From assembly GCA_030035585.1 (NCBI GenBank), contig CM057471.1, forward strand, positions 69,712,319-69,776,318: 64,000 nucleotides of DNA. Reading direction: 5' to 3'. Each line of letters begins with the position of its first letter. The stretch's first letter is position 1. Positions 25,160 to 38,036 of the stretch are shown here, in pieces. Below the pieces are notes generated by a model that searched no databases, had not been told where the DNA came from, and saw only the letters and a list, made by a program, of their open reading frames with translations. A program made the position numbers and the translations under genes. The stretch comes from Dugong dugon. Lineage: Eukaryota; Chordata; Mammalia; Sirenia; Dugongidae.

Positions 25160-26060
25160 GGGGGGAGACTAAAAATATATAAGTAAATTACATTGTATAT
25201 CAGAAAGTGATAAGTGGTCTGGAGAAAAAGAAAGTAGAGGAGACAGTGAGTGAGGGAGGGGAGCTGTAACTGGAAACAGAGTGATCACAAAAGACCTTGC
25301 CAAGAAGACAACTTCTAAGCAAAGACTTAAAAGAGGTGAGAGAATAGATCATGCAGGAAATCTGGCAGAGTATTCTAGGCAGAGAAAAGTACAAGTGCAC
25401 AGGCCCTTAGTTGAGAGCCTGCTGAATGTGTCCAAGGAACAGCAGAGAGGTCAAGTGTGACTGAAGTGGAGCAAGCCATGAATTGATGAGGAGAGGATGA
25501 GCTCATAGAGGTAATGGAAGAGCCAGTTGGCATAGGGCTGTGTGGGCCATTGAAAGCACTCTGGCTTGTTTGCTGAGGGAAATGAGAAGCCACTGGAGTA
25601 TTTTGAACAGAGTAGTGACATGATCTGATTTACGTCTTAAAAGGGGAACACTTGCTACTGTGTTGAAGAAGGACAGAAGCAAGGAGATCAGTTAGAACAA
25701 TCCAGCCAAAAGCCTGATGGTAGCTTGAATCAGTTTGGTAGCAGTGCAGATAATGGGAAATGGTTAAATTCTGAATATTTTCTAGAGGTAGAGCCAAGAT
25801 TTACTGATGGAATAGACGCAGGGAATGAGAAAAACTGACCTTTGGTCTGAGCAACTGGAAAAATGGAAAAGTCAATGGCTAAGATGAGGAAGACTGGAGG
25901 TTCTACAGGTCTGAAGGAACTGTCAGGAGGTAATTTTGGATGTGTTACGTTTGAGAAACTATTGGACAACCAAGCAGAAATGTTTAATAGGCCGTTGGAA
26001 TTTTGAGTCTAGAATTCAGGGGAATGGTGTAGGCTGGAGTCTAAAATTTGGAAGATGCCA
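25160..26060 (-). mobile_element. LINE-2 (L2), ORF region
   Basis: Minus-strand L2. The antisense landmarks GAGAAGCCACTGGAGTATTT and ACATGATCTGATTTACGTCT (25580-25640) are the complement of the blocks seen in plus orientation at 8480-8600. Confidence 0.8.
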
Positions 26061-26494
26061 GCCTAAAACGGTTATTGCCTCCTAATACTTACCTTTAAAA
26101 ACGGTAAGTGCTAGATTGCAAATAAAATTGTTATAAATAAATATGATGAAATTAAGCAAAAGTTGAATTTAAAATCTTAATTCATTTCAAGAAAACACCT
26201 CAGGAATTGTGCCAGACACTAGGGATGAAGATACAGTATCTGCCAGCCAAGAGATTAAAGCGCAACATTTTCCTAAACGCATTTCTCAGAGTGTTAACAT
26301 TATTATGAAAGAGGGGGAAAAAAAAAAAGAGCAGGCTAAAAGAGTTTAGATTTTCTTCTGAAGAATTTTTCAGCCTTTAATAAACTAATGTGTACTGTAA
26401 CTCTCTATGAGGGGATATAATAAATTCTTATTCAAACTTCTTGGATTACAGGTTTTTGTTGAACATCATGTTGTAGGGATGTTCTAATCTAGGG
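26061..26494. other. Intronic sequence, nothing recognised
   Basis: AT-rich; an A-run at 26318-26329; no coding signal. Confidence 0.5.
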
Positions 26495-26720
26495 CAGGGT
26501 TTGAAACTGCAACATTACTGATACTTGGGACCTGATTATTCTTTGTTGTGGGGGACTAGCCTGTACATTGTAGGATGTGTAGCAGCATCCCTGACCTCTA
26601 CACACTAGATACCAGTAGCATCACTTTCCCACCCCCACTCTAAAAACCAAAAGTGTCTCCAGACATTTCCAAATGTCTCCGAGGGGTGGGAGGAGAATCA
26701 CTCCCAGTTGAGAACCACTG
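26495..26720 (-). mobile_element. MER20 (hAT-Charlie, non-autonomous)
   Basis: It ends GAGAACCACTG and contains CCAGACATTTCCAAATGTCT and GTAGCAGCATCCCTGACCTC, the reverse complement of the MER20 consensus as I know it. Confidence 0.75.
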
Positions 26721-26843
26721 GTCTAATGTTATAATAATGTATGATTCCAAAAAAAGATAATAATATTCCTTTATCATTCAATTCTATTTTTATTTACTCA
26801 GCAATAGAAAAGGCTTTACCGATCTATTCCAATTATCTCAATA

Positions 26844-27545
26844 AGTTATGGATTGTACTGTGTCCCCCAAAAATGTGCATCAATTTGGCTAGGCCATGAT
26901 TCCCAGTATTACGTGGTTGTCCACCATTTTGTGATCTGATGTGATTATCCTATGAGTTGTAAATCCTAACCTCTATTATGTTAATGGGAGTCCTGGTGGT
27001 GCAACGGTAAAGAGCTTGGCTACTAACCAAAAGGTCAGCAGTTCAAATCCACCAGCCGCTCCTTGGAAACCCTATGGGGCAGTTCTACTCTGTCCTATAT
27101 GGTTCTCTATGAGTTGGAATCAACTTGACAGCAACAGGTTTGGTTTTTGTTTTTATGATGTTAATGAGGCAGGATTAGAGGCAGTTATGCTAATGAGATT
27201 GGACTCACTTTACAGGATTAGGTTGTATTTTGAGTCAACCTCTTTTGAGATATACAAGAGAATCAAATAGAGGGGACAGGGACTTCATATAACCAAGAAA
27301 GAAAAGCTAGGAGAAGAGCATGTCCTTTGGACCTGGGGTCCCAGTGCTGAGAAACTCCTATACCCAAGAGAAAATTGATGAAAAGAACCTTTCCCCAGAG
27401 CCAATAGAGAGAGAAAGCCTTCCCCTGGAGCTGGTGCCCTGAATTCAGGCTTCTAGCCTCCTAGACTGTGAGAGAATAAATTTCTGTCTGTTAAGGCCAT
27501 CCACATGTGGTATTTCTGTTACAGGAGCACCGGATAACTAACACA
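26844..27545 (+). mobile_element. Solo LTR, MLT1/MaLR-like, split by an AfroSINE
   Basis: A plus-strand member of the family at 16050-16532: starts near TTATGGATTGTACTGTGTCC, has AGAATAAATTTCTGTCTGTT at 27473-27492 as poly(A) signal, and ends CGGATAACTAACACA. An AfroSINE is inside. The 5-bp direct repeat AAGTT at 26843-26847 and 27545-27549 may be the target duplication, but the end is ambiguous. Confidence 0.7.
26987..27154 (+). mobile_element. AfroSINE, short form
   Basis: Plus strand, with an 11/12 target duplication ATTATGTTAATG (26975-26986) / ATGATGTTAATG (27155-27166) taken from the host LTR. Confidence 0.93.
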
Positions 27546-27760
27546 AGTTCACTATTTCCCCCACTTAAATACTAACATAGGGACCCTTAGACATTAATTT
27601 GCTCGTTTTTCCCCTCCATCCTCAGACTTGTCTTTGCCCTTTCCTCTTGCTCTACAAAAAGAACAGCTGCTCCTCTCAAACATGCCGCCTCCACCTGTGC
27701 AATGGATTCCATTCCCACTTGCTTCATACCACAACCCTGCCCATCAATTATCTTCTCACC

Positions 27761-27910
27761 AACCCACTGCTGTCAAATCAATTCCGACTCATAGTGACCC
27801 TATAGGACAGAGCAGAACTGGCCCATAGGGTTTCCAAGAAGCAGCTAATGGATTCCAACTGCCAACTTTTTGGGTAACAGCCGAGCTCTTAAGCACTGTG
27901 TCACCAGGGT
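27761..27910 (-). mobile_element. AfroSINE, short form
   Basis: Minus strand, from the tail (CCAATTCCGACTCATAG-like) to the head (CACCAGGGT). The flanking 27600-27760 and 27911-28120 segments look like diverged L2. Confidence 0.9.
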
Positions 27911-28559
27911 ATGTTTAATTTCTCCCTCAGGCTCCAAACATGCTTAATTTTTTTCTTTTCTAAACAAAACAAACTCAAACCCTTTCTCCTCCCCATTAAG
28001 TATTATCTCTCCTCTACACAACTAAATTTTCATAAGGCTCACTCTTATACTCATGGCCTCTACTTTTCTTCCCTTCACATTCATTTCTCTGCCCAATAAA
28101 ATCTAGCTGCACAGTCGTTTTCCTACTCTCTCAAAGACGATTAAAACCTCTAACTTGCCCAGTTCAATGGCTTTCTGTGAGTTCTCCTACTACTCGGCAT
28201 TAACGGGTGTTTAAATATTTTTGAATGAACTTCTGAAGAAAATATGTGACTTGGTAAGCAATCTATCCCTTGAATTACATATTATTCTCCTAGATCTCTT
28301 TTCACCTCATTGATGGCTTTCTCTCAGTCTCCTTCCCTGTTTTCTCTGCATCTCCTAGATGTAGGTAGTCCTTTGGGGTTGATTTTCAGTCCTCTTCTAA
28401 TGCCATATTCTGTAACTAAATGATGTCTATGACTCCGAATATCCCTTTGAATTCCCTATTTATGCCTGGCCCTATATTATACCCTGAGCTCCAAATTAAG
28501 AATTTTAATAGCCAAGTGGCAGAATTTTAAATAAAATCAACCAAAAGTAACATTAACAT
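27911..28559. other. Intronic sequence with weak L2-like blocks
   Basis: Pyrimidine-rich stretches resemble L2 ORF remnants but are too diverged for a firm call. No gene. Confidence 0.4.
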
Positions 28560-28760
28560 CAACAACAATATTAAGAAGTACCAACAAAAGATGCCTTCCA
28601 TATGCCAGTCCATTCTGAAGTAGACCTTACTATTCTGACCATATAAATTAGATTACAATCTCAGAGAGGTTAAGTAACTTTGTTAGGGTCACATAACTAG
28701 TAAATTGTAAAGCCAGAACTGGAACTAGATTTTATTTCAAAGCGAATTCTCTTAATCAAG
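28560..28760 (+). mobile_element. MIR
   Basis: The MIR 3' half is readable: ATGCCAGTCCATTCTGAAG, then CTCAGAGAGGTTAAGTAACT and GTCACATAACTAGTAAATTG. Confidence 0.7.
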
Positions 28761-29164
28761 TTCATCATTTAAATTTCTCCTCAAAAGTCAACTTCCTAGG
28801 GCTTCCTGTTTGTCATAAATTACAGAATAATTTAAGTTCAACACTGTAAACTGTACACTCTTGACATCTACATATAAAGAAAACATTTTTCTAAGAACTA
28901 TAGGGCTAAAAGGAAGTTACTGTTATGTAGTTCATCTCCAAGCCTGTAGGCACAATTTTATCTAAACCACATTGGACAGATGGGTATCTCCTATTTTTAA
29001 CAACATCTAGGAAAGGAGATTCTCATCTACTAAATTTAGATTGTGAGCCAAAGGACAGAAGCATTTCTAATTTTATGCTCCATATAGCTATACCTTCACA
29101 TACAGTTGGCAATATGTGTCCTAACAGGATTATTACCTCAAGAAGAAATGGGCACACTTAAAAA
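28761..29164. other. Intronic sequence, nothing recognised
   Basis: No repeat or coding signal that I can name. Confidence 0.45.
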
Positions 29165-31955
29165 CTACAATTTAAAAAAAAAAAAAAAAAAAGCCAAAAT
29201 CAGGAAAACAGTACTATTTATAATAGCCCCTAAAAAGATAAAACACTCAGGAATAAATCTAACCAGGGATGTAAAAATACCTATACAAAGAAAACTACAA
29301 AACACTATTACAAGAAACCAAATGAGAGATACATAAATGGAAAAACATACCACAATCATGGATAGGAAGACTCAATATTGTGAAAATGTCAATTCTACCC
29401 AAAGCAATCTACAGATAAAATGCAATCCCAATCCAAATACCAACAGCATTCTTTAATAAGACTGAAAAACTAATCAGCAACTTATATGGAAAGGAAGAGG
29501 CCCTGGATAAACAAAGCATTACTGAAGAAAAAGAACAAAGTAGGAGGCCTCACACTACCTGATCTCAGAACCTACTATACAGTAGTCAGAATAGCCTAGT
29601 ACTGGTACAACCACAGACACAGAGACCAGTGCAACAGAGTTGAGAATCCAGATAGATCTATCACCTATGGTCAGCTGATCTTTGACAAAGGACCAACATC
29701 CATTAAATGGGGGAAAGATGGTCTTTTCAACAAATGCTGCTGGCAAAACTGGAAGGCCATCTGTAAAAAAAAAAAAAAAGAAAAGAAACAGGACACATAC
29801 CTCACATCATCCACAAAAACTAACTCAAAATGGGTCAAAGACCTAAATACAAAATCTAAAATGATAAAGATCATGGAAGAAAAAATAGGAACAATGTTAG
29901 GGGCCCTAATATATGGCATAAATTCAATACAAAACATAACTAACAATGATACACAAACACAAAAGATAAACCAGATAACTGGGAGCTCCTAAAAATTAAA
30001 CACTTATGCTCATCAAAAGACTTCACAAAAGGGCAAAAAGAGAACCTACAGGATGGGAAAAAATTTTTGGCTATGACACATCTGACAACGGTCTAATCTC
30101 TAAAATCTATAGAACACTTTAACACTTCAATAACAAAAAGATAAATAATCCAATTTAAAAAATAGGCAAAGGATATGAAAAGACACTTCAGCAAAGAAGA
30201 CATGCAGGTATCTAACAGACACATGAGGAAATGCTCGCGATCATTAGTCATTAGAGAAATACAAATCAAAACTACGAGATACCATCTCACTCCAACATTA
30301 TCGGCACTAATCAAAAAACAGAAAATGACAAATGTTGGAGAGGCTGCAGGGAGACTGGAACTTTATACACTGTTGGTGGGAATGGAAAATGATACAACCA
30401 CTAGGGAAAATGACAGAAATAGAAATAACATACAATCCAGCAATCCTACTCCTAGGAACATATCCTAGAGAAATAAGAGTTGTCACATGAATAGACATGT
30501 GTACACCCATGTTCACTGCAGCATTATTCTCAATAGCAAAAAGAGAGAAGTAATCTAAGTACCCAACAACAGATGAATGAATACACAAATTATGATACAT
30601 ACACACAATGGAATAGTATGCAATGATAAAGAACAACGATGAATACATGAATCATCTCACAACATGGATGAATCTGGAGGGTATTATGTTGAGTGAAATA
30701 AATCAATCACAAAAGGACAGATATTGTATGAGATCACTATTATAAAAAGCCAAGAAAAGATTTACACACAGAAAAAAAATTTTATGGTTACGAGGGAGGG
30801 AAGGGGCGAGGAGGGGAAATCACTTAACTAGATAATCCAAAAACAAAAACTCATTGTCATCGAGTTGATTCCGACTCATAGTAACCCTACAGGACAGAGT
30901 AGAACTGCCCATAGGGTTTTCAAGGAGCAGAAGATAGATTTGAACTACCAACCTCTTGGTTAGCAGCCAAGCTCTTAACCACTGTGCCACCAGGGCTCCA
31001 AACAGATAATAGGCAAGTGCTAACTTTGGTGAAAGGAAAGACAACACACAATACAGGGGAAGTCAGCACAACCTGACCAAGACAAAGCCGTAGAAGCTTC
31101 CTAGACACATTCAAACACCTTGAGGGACCGAGTTTCTGGGGCTGAGAGCTCGGGACCACGGTCTCGGGACAGCTAGGTCAATTGGCATAACACAGTTCAT
31201 AAAGAAAATGTTCTACTTCTTACTTTGGTGAGCAGCATCTGGGGTCTTAAAAGCTTGCGAGAGGCCATCTAAAATACATCTATTTGTCCCATCACATCTG
31301 GAGCAAAGGAGAATCAAGAAAACCAAAGACACAAGGAAAATATCAGTCCAAAGTACTAATAAACCACATGAACCACAGCCTCTACCAGACTGAGCCCAAA
31401 AGAACTAGATGGTGCCTGGCTACCACCACCGACCTCTCTGACAGGATCACCGTTCATGGTCCCAGACAGAGCAGGATAAAAAATGTAGAAAAAAATTCAA
31501 ATTCAAAAAAAAAAAAAAAAAAAAAAAAAGATCAGACTTACTGGTCTGACAGACACTGGAGGAACCACCGAGACTATGGCCCCCGGACACCCCGCTAACT
31601 CAGAACTGAAGCCAGTCCCGAAGTCCACCTTTCAACCAAAGACTAGACAGACCTATAAAACAAACTGTGACACACGTGAAGAATGTGCTTCTTAGATCAA
31701 TCAAGTATACGAGACCAAATGGGCAACCCCTGCACAAAAGCAAAGACGAGAAGGCAGGACGGGACAGGAAACCTGGACAAATGGACACAGGGGAACCCAA
31801 GATGGGAAGGGAATGGGGGAGGGTGCTGACACATTGTGGGGATTGCAACCAATGTCACAAAACAATTTATGCATAAATTTTTGAATGAGAAACTAATTTG
31901 CACTATAAGCTTTCACCTAAAACACAATAAAATTTTAAAAAAAGAAAAAAAGCCA
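29165..31955 (+). mobile_element. L1 3' end with full 3' UTR
   Basis: A plus-strand, 5'-truncated L1 beginning after an A-run at 29172-29191. ORF2 C-terminal half follows (29205-30745) in broken frames, then a 3' UTR of the same type as 23286-24055. It ends AAAACACAATAAAATTTTAA. It is split by an AfroSINE (30844-30999). A 25-bp A-run lies in the UTR at 31505-31529. Confidence 0.9.
30844..30999 (-). mobile_element. AfroSINE, short form
   Basis: A minus-strand SINE inside the L1 3' UTR. AGATAAT occurs on both sides (30833-30839 and about 31004-31010), probably part of the target duplication. Confidence 0.9.
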
Positions 31956-33430
31956 GTCAGTACAGAGGGATACAATTAGACTCTTCAAGTTGACAAGAGA
32001 ACAAAATCGTTCTAGTCCAAAGTGCAAAGGAACTGACTGACATCCTAACAATTTTTCCTATTACATTAAAACCCCTCTAGCAGAAGTAACTGAAAAATGA
32101 ACGAGTTTCTTTTATGGTGCATATATGTTACATGGCTGTAACTAGTTTCAAAAAGTTAACTCCAAATCTTTAATGGAAAAGAGTCATGAATGCATCATAA
32201 GTCAGAACGACTTTGAGGTTTATAATTATACCCTTGCCGTTACTTCCTCTTAGCTCTAGGCTTTAGAATCCAAACACTCTACAATCTCCCGAAGAGATTT
32301 CAGTCTAATTCTGCCTGTCAGATCAACTTTGACAGCCCTCAACACGCTGAAGAAAAAACAAAGGAAAAGAAAAAATTCACAAATATTGGAAAACAAAGAG
32401 CTTTCAGTGTGTTTTATTTAAAAAAAAAAAAAACAAAGTTTTTGGACTGTTAACAGCAGAAAGCTAAAGTCATTTTAAGATAATTTTCTGGAAGAGCTAC
32501 TAACTACAGCTGACACAGAAGTTTAATTGGCCCTAAGTCAAATACATTCCCAAATTAACCATTCAAGCACGCATTTTCACAAAGTTAGGAGGACTTTAGT
32601 ATTATTTCAACTACACAATCACCTGGGCCAAATCATACTGTAAAATTAAGTTCATTAGTTTTAATGATTAAAGGAAATCGCAAAGTGCATAATCACGTAA
32701 GTGTAACTGTTGACTTCCACCATCACAGTAAAATCTGGCACAGACTGTCAATAAATACAAACTGATAAAGCTAAAGAAACATTTGTATAAAATTACAGTG
32801 GTAGTGTTGGTATAATGCCAAAAACCTGGGTGACAGGTTGACCACTTTTTAAAACACATATTCATCAGAAATAACAAATGTCAAGGGTAAGATTAAAATA
32901 TTGATCTGTCCCTTATCAGGCAAAACCACCAAATACTTAATTGAAAGTGACTCATGTTGCTTCCCAAAAGAGAGCATCCACTTCTACCTAAATATAATAG
33001 TGAGGTAGAATATTTGTGACCAAAACAGTTCTTTCTCCTGTTTGTTTAGTGAATGATTTGACAATTAATTGGAATTTAAAGGAACAATCTTATATTATAC
33101 TCATTGTTTTAACCCACTTCAGTGAAAAAATGTTACAGGCACAAAATACTTATTTCAAACCAACATCCATCTTCAGACTTAAAGGAAAATGGCCCACCCT
33201 CAAAGAATCTAGACAAAACAACAACAAAAATGTTATCTTATTTTTGGCAATTCATTAGCAACTCTATGCCAAGTTTTACTTGGTGTCTACTGGAAGCGCA
33301 TGCATTTTTTTCCAGCTGCTTCTCTGTCATCCCCTGATCTAGAGGTGTGTAATTACTTTATGATTCCAATTCATATTTTATCACAAAACAATCTTATATT
33401 AGTCATTAAAGTAAGTAATCCATAAGTTTT
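31956..33430. other. Intronic sequence, no gene seen
   Basis: Low-copy-looking intron with an A-run at 32420-32433. I see no exon of SCAI and no familiar repeat; this is one of the longest unassigned stretches. Confidence 0.5.
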
Positions 33431-34700
33431 TTCGTAACAGCTTTATTGATATATAGTTCATATACCATAAAGTTAACCTTCTTAAAGTATACAATTCACT
33501 AGGTTTTAGTATATTCATGAATTTCTACACTGATCACCACTAATTTCAGAACACTTTTATCCCCCCAAAAAGAAACTCCATGCCCATTAGCAGGCACTCA
33601 CCATTCACCCCATCTTGAGCACTGAAAACAACTAATCTACTTTCTGTCTCTATGGATTTGTCTATTCTGGACATTTATATAATATGTGGCCTTTTATGTC
33701 TGGCTTCTTTCACTCAGTATAGTATCTTCAAGGGTCATCCATGTTGTAGCATGTATCAGTACTTAATTTCTTTTTATGACCAAACAATATTCCATTGTAT
33801 GGATATATCATATTTTGTTTATCCATTCCTTAGTTGATGAACATCTGGGTTGTTTCTACTTTTTTGCTATCATAAATAACGTTGCTAAGAACATTCATGT
33901 ACATGTTTTTGAGTGGACATGTGTGTTCATTTCTCTTAAGTATACAGGCGTGGAATTGCTGGGTCATATGGTAACACTGGAGCCCTGGTGGTGCAATGGT
34001 TAAGAGCTTGGGTGCTAACCAAGAGGTTGGTAGTTCAAATCTATCTTCTGCTCCCTGAAAACCCTATGGGCAGTTCTACTCTGTCCTATAAGGTCACTGT
34101 GAGTCGGAATTGACTTGACAGCAACAGGTTTTGTTTCATGGTAGCATTGTGTTTAACTTTCTGAGGAACTGCCAAACTGTTTCAAAAAAGACTACATTTT
34201 ATAATGCAACCAGCAATGTATAAGGATTCCAATTTCTCCACATCCTTACCAACCATCCTCACCAACATTTGTTATTGTCTGTCTTTTTGATGACAGACAT
34301 CCTAGTGGGAGTGGTGTCTCATATGGTTTTAATCTGCATTTCCCTAATGAATAACGGTGCTGAGTATCTTTTCATGTGTTTATGAAATGTCTATTCAAAT
34401 CCTTCGCTCCTTTTTAAACTGGGTTGCCTTTTTATTGTAAGAATTCTTTATATATTCTGGATACAAGTCCCTTATCAGATACTTCATTTGCAAATATATT
34501 CTATTCAGTTTTCAATTTCTTTTCGATTTCAATTTCTTCATGGTATCTTCTGAAGCAAAAAAATTTTTAATTTTGATTAAAACCAGTTTATTTTTCCTTT
34601 TGTCACTTATGCTTTTAGTGTCATATCTAAGAAACCACTGCCTAATCCAAGGTCATAAATGTTGACTCCTGTTTTCTCCTAATAGTTTTATAGGAAGATT
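33431..34700 (-). mobile_element. L1 3' end (ancient), minus strand
   Basis: The antisense of an L1 C-terminal ORF2 region: AACAGCTTTATTGATATATA at the tail end, then TTCCATTGTATGGATATATC and TTTGTTTATCCATTCCTTAG. It is split by an AfroSINE. It is the second of two L1 pieces in the sense of SCAI. Confidence 0.85.
33979..34135 (+). mobile_element. AfroSINE, short form
   Basis: Plus strand, head GGAGCCCTGGTGGTGCAATG and tail GGAATTGACTTGACAGCAAC. Near-direct repeats (TATGGTAACA / CATGGTAGCA) flank it. Confidence 0.92.
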
Positions 34701-34714
34701 TTACATGTTATAAC

Positions 34715-34870
34715 AACACCAATAGTTAACACTTATTGAGTACTTACCATATGTTAAGCACTATTCTAAACACTTTTCATGTATTAATTTAATCCTCAAA
34801 ACAAGCCTAAGAGGTACATGCTATTATTATTCCCATTTTAGAGATGAATACAATCTAAACTCAGAATAAA
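34715..34870 (+). mobile_element. MIR
   Basis: Well-preserved core and 3' part: TAGTTAACACTTATTGAGTA, TTAAGCACTATTCTAAACAC, then CCCATTTTAGAGATGAATAC. Confidence 0.85.
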
Positions 34871-35574
34871 ACTTCTATGTAAAAAGATATTTTTCCCAAA
34901 GTAAGTGGCAACTTCTTTTGCTCCTTCAAAAAGTTCTTTAATGCCGTAATGAATTACATGCATTTTTTAATATCAACATTCTATGACCCAAAAGTGAACC
35001 AGACTGGTTGATTTGCAGTCTTACCCTAGAGAAGACATCAACGTACAACAGAGTTAAAAGGGCTGCCTATAACTTAAATGGCAGGACACTATTTCTTCTA
35101 GAGTTTAGTACCATTAGTCTAAAGCATATCTATGAACTTTAAGGAGCACAGAGAATGGATGTAGAAGCAGTCCAGTAGGCTTAAATTGAACAATTAACGG
35201 GTAACAACCTTCTCTCAATTCTGAGAACTGAAGCTATTCATATTTAAAGTACCAACACTGTTTTGTTTCCTGAGTTATAATGGTCTTCAAAGGGACTTGA
35301 CAGTTTTCATTTTTGTTGGCAGTGAACTAAAAAGCTGATATACCAACTTTTCTCACTCATCTGGTGGTCAGAAAACTAAAGTCATCAGCATATATATAAA
35401 ATTTCAAATAACTCACTAATGGAACAGTAATTAAGGAAATGTTCTACTTCCCTAAATGCTAAATCTATTCCTATTCCCTTCATGACACTGGAAAAGTTTA
35501 CTTGTATCCCAACCTTACCTGCCTCATTTCCCTTTCCCACAAAATAGAAGTATCCAGATAGCTGTTCTTTAATA
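34871..35574. other. Intronic sequence, nothing recognised
   Basis: No coding signal or nameable repeat. Confidence 0.45.
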
Positions 35575-35875
35575 GTCCTTCAGTCTCTTCAATAAATGGT
35601 GCTGGGAAAACTGGATAACCTCATGTAAAAGAATTAAGCATATAAGAAAATCAACTCAAAGTGGATCAAAGACCTAAAACTATAAAACTCTTAGAAGAAA
35701 ACATAGGGGTAAAAGTTGAAGACTCTGTTTTTGGCAATGGATTCTTACATATGACACCAAAAGCATGAGCAACAAAAGAAAAAAACTGCACTTCACCAAA
35801 TTAAAAAGGTTTTGTACATTAAAAGATTTTTCAAGAAAGTGAAGAGAGAACCTATAGGAGTAGTATTTGGGAATC

Positions 35876-37328
35876 TGTGGGATTTACAATTAACTTACCC
35901 AAAGAATGTGGTCTTTGTCCTTGGTTCCTAAGAGATAACCTCTAAAATCTTAGAATTTATGCAGTGATTAAAGTGTCTTTTATCTATAAGGGCTCCATAT
36001 CACATCTGAGTATCTATGTGAATGAGCTGATTCCACCATTTGTTATCAGCCAGACCTCAGAGGAGGGTGGAGCATCAGAGGTTGAGTTCAACCACATAAG
36101 GCAATGATTCAATGAATGCCTATGTAATGAGGGCCCATAAAAGCTCTGGACACGAAGTTCCACGGACTTCTAGGTCGGTGCAAGTCCAACCAGTGCTCAG
36201 GAGGATGATGCATCCCTTTTTTGGGACATGGAAGTTCTGCATCAGAGACCCTCTCAGACCTCACCCTACATGTCTCTTCACTTGTATCCTTTTTGCTATA
36301 ATGAACTGTGATTGTAAGTACAGAGCTTTCCTGAGTTCTGTTAAGCTGTTCTAGCAGCAAATTATCAAACCTAAGGGTGCAGTGGAAGCCAGCAGGTCTG
36401 AAGTGATGGGGGGGCCTGGAAACCCCCTAGCTTACAGCTGGCATCCTGAGGGGTAGTGAGAAATCTCCAAATTTGTAGACAGTAGGTCAGAAGTGAGGGT
36501 GTTGTGGGGACCTCTGAGCTTGTGGCTGGTGTCTGAGGACTTGGGCAGACTAGGCAGTCTGAAAGAGTGTGTCCTTTTAATTTGTGAGAGCTGACCTAGC
36601 TCTGGTGGTGATTTAGGAAACAATATTGGAGTCATTATTCCCCATCCTTGAGCATAGAGAATGTGACCCAGCTGGAGCTAGGCTCACAAGGACTCACAAG
36701 GACACATCAACTGGGCCCTGAGGTATAAGGCAATAGCTAAGATAATCTTGGAAAATATCTTTTAGGGAAACTTTCACATAAAGCCGATCAAACACAACAC
36801 AAAAGACTTTCCACTCTTATCTTTTTCTATTAGCATTTAATGAATAGAAATTTGTTGGACCAATGAAGACCCTCCTGACTCTCCTTACTGAAACCTGTAC
36901 CAATGATTGTTAAGAAAGACAATTCAAAATGTAGGATGATCACAGTTTCTAGCCAATCTGAAAAGGCTAAGCTTTCAATGGTTTTGCCCATTTGGAAAGT
37001 TAATATATACTGATGGCTCTGTAATGGTTCTTTGGACTCGGGCAGACATGGCTGTGGCAGCATGCTTGTCTATTTTCCCACTCTTGCCTGTTCTGTAATA
37101 TTCTTTGGACTCGGACAGACATGGCTGTGGCAGCAGGCTTGTCCATTTCCCACTTCTGCCCTTTTGAATATATACCAAATAAAACTTTCTTTTGTTTTAC
37201 TAAACTTTATGACGTTTTTCCCCTATAAGAGTGGTGAGAATCAGAGGAAGAAGTACTACATGTGCAGTTGCTATTAGAACAGAAGTGAAACAGGAAAACA
37301 ACAGAATTGGATTGAATCCAACACAGAA
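35876..37328 (+). mobile_element. LTR-like insert(s) of unnamed family within L1
   Basis: About 1.45 kb with no L1 similarity, placed precisely between two L1 pieces. The part at about 36060-36640 resembles an ERV LTR (CATAAAAGCTCTGGACACGA as TATA region; CTGAGTTCTGTTAAGCTGTT). The part at about 36740-37300 has ACCAAATAAAACTTTCTTTT as a poly(A) signal and a 73-bp tandem duplication. It could be one long LTR or two elements. No retroviral gene remains visible. Confidence 0.5.
37028..37166 (+). repeat. Two tandem 73-bp units
   Basis: Units start at 37028 and 37101 with TTCTTTGGACTCGG-CAGACATGGCTGTGGCAGC. The second is slightly shortened. They lie just upstream of the AATAAA in the LTR-like insert. 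Confidence 0.8.
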
Positions 37329-37369
37329 TCAAGTCTCTAATAAGGGTTTAATATCCATAATATATAACA

Positions 37370-37586
37370 CCCCTGGATAGCAAATATAGTTTGTACTTGA
37401 CTAGTAATCTAAAAGTTGGCGGTTCAAAACCACCAGAAGCACCACAGAAGAAAGGCCTGGTGATCTGCTTCTGAAAAGATTATAGCCAAGAAAACCCTAT
37501 AGAACAGTTTTACCCTGTAACACATGGGGTCGCTATGAGTCAGAATCAACTTGAGAGCAATGGGTTTGTTTTTGTTTTTGTTTTTT
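37370..37586 (+). mobile_element. AfroSINE, long form
   Basis: Plus strand; keeps the middle segment (AAAGGCCTGGTGATCTGCTT, AAGATTATAGCC) and the GAGTCAGAATCAACTTGAG tail. Confidence 0.88.
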
Positions 37587-37766
37587 AACTCAGAATAGAT
37601 AAAGATCTCCTACAACTCAACAGCAAAAAGACAAACAACCAAAGGACTTGAATAGAAATTTTACTGAAAAAGATAGCAAATTGCCAATAAGCACATGAAA
37701 AAAACGTCATTAGTAACAAGGGAAATGCAAACCAAAACCACAATGAGATATCACTTCACCCCTACT

Positions 37767-37812
37767 ACCAAAACCCATTGCTGTCCAGTGGATTCTAACT
37801 CATAGCGACCCC
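37767..37812 (-). mobile_element. AfroSINE 3' tail only (46 bp)
   Basis: Only the last 46 bp of the SINE (CCAAAACCCATTGC through ACTCATAGCGACC) sits inside L1, whose sequence continues on both sides. It is an extreme 5' truncation. Confidence 0.75.
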
Positions 37813-38036
37813 ACTAGGATGACCATAATCAGAAAAACAGAAAACAACAAGTTTGGGAGAGGATGTGGAGAAATTAGAATCCTCATCTATTGTTGATGGG
37901 ATGTAAAATGGTACAGCTGCTGTGGAAAACACTTGGCAATTCCTCAAAAAGTTAAACATAGAATTACCATATGACTCACTCCTAGATGTATACCTAAAAG
38001 ACTTGAAGGCAAGGACTCAAACAGATACTTGTACAC

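Noticed and set aside
36109-36360. Pair of overlapping ORFs on opposite strands (80 and 83 codons)
   Set aside because: Mirror-frame open reading in an LTR-like region with no protein similarity that I can recognise; chance.
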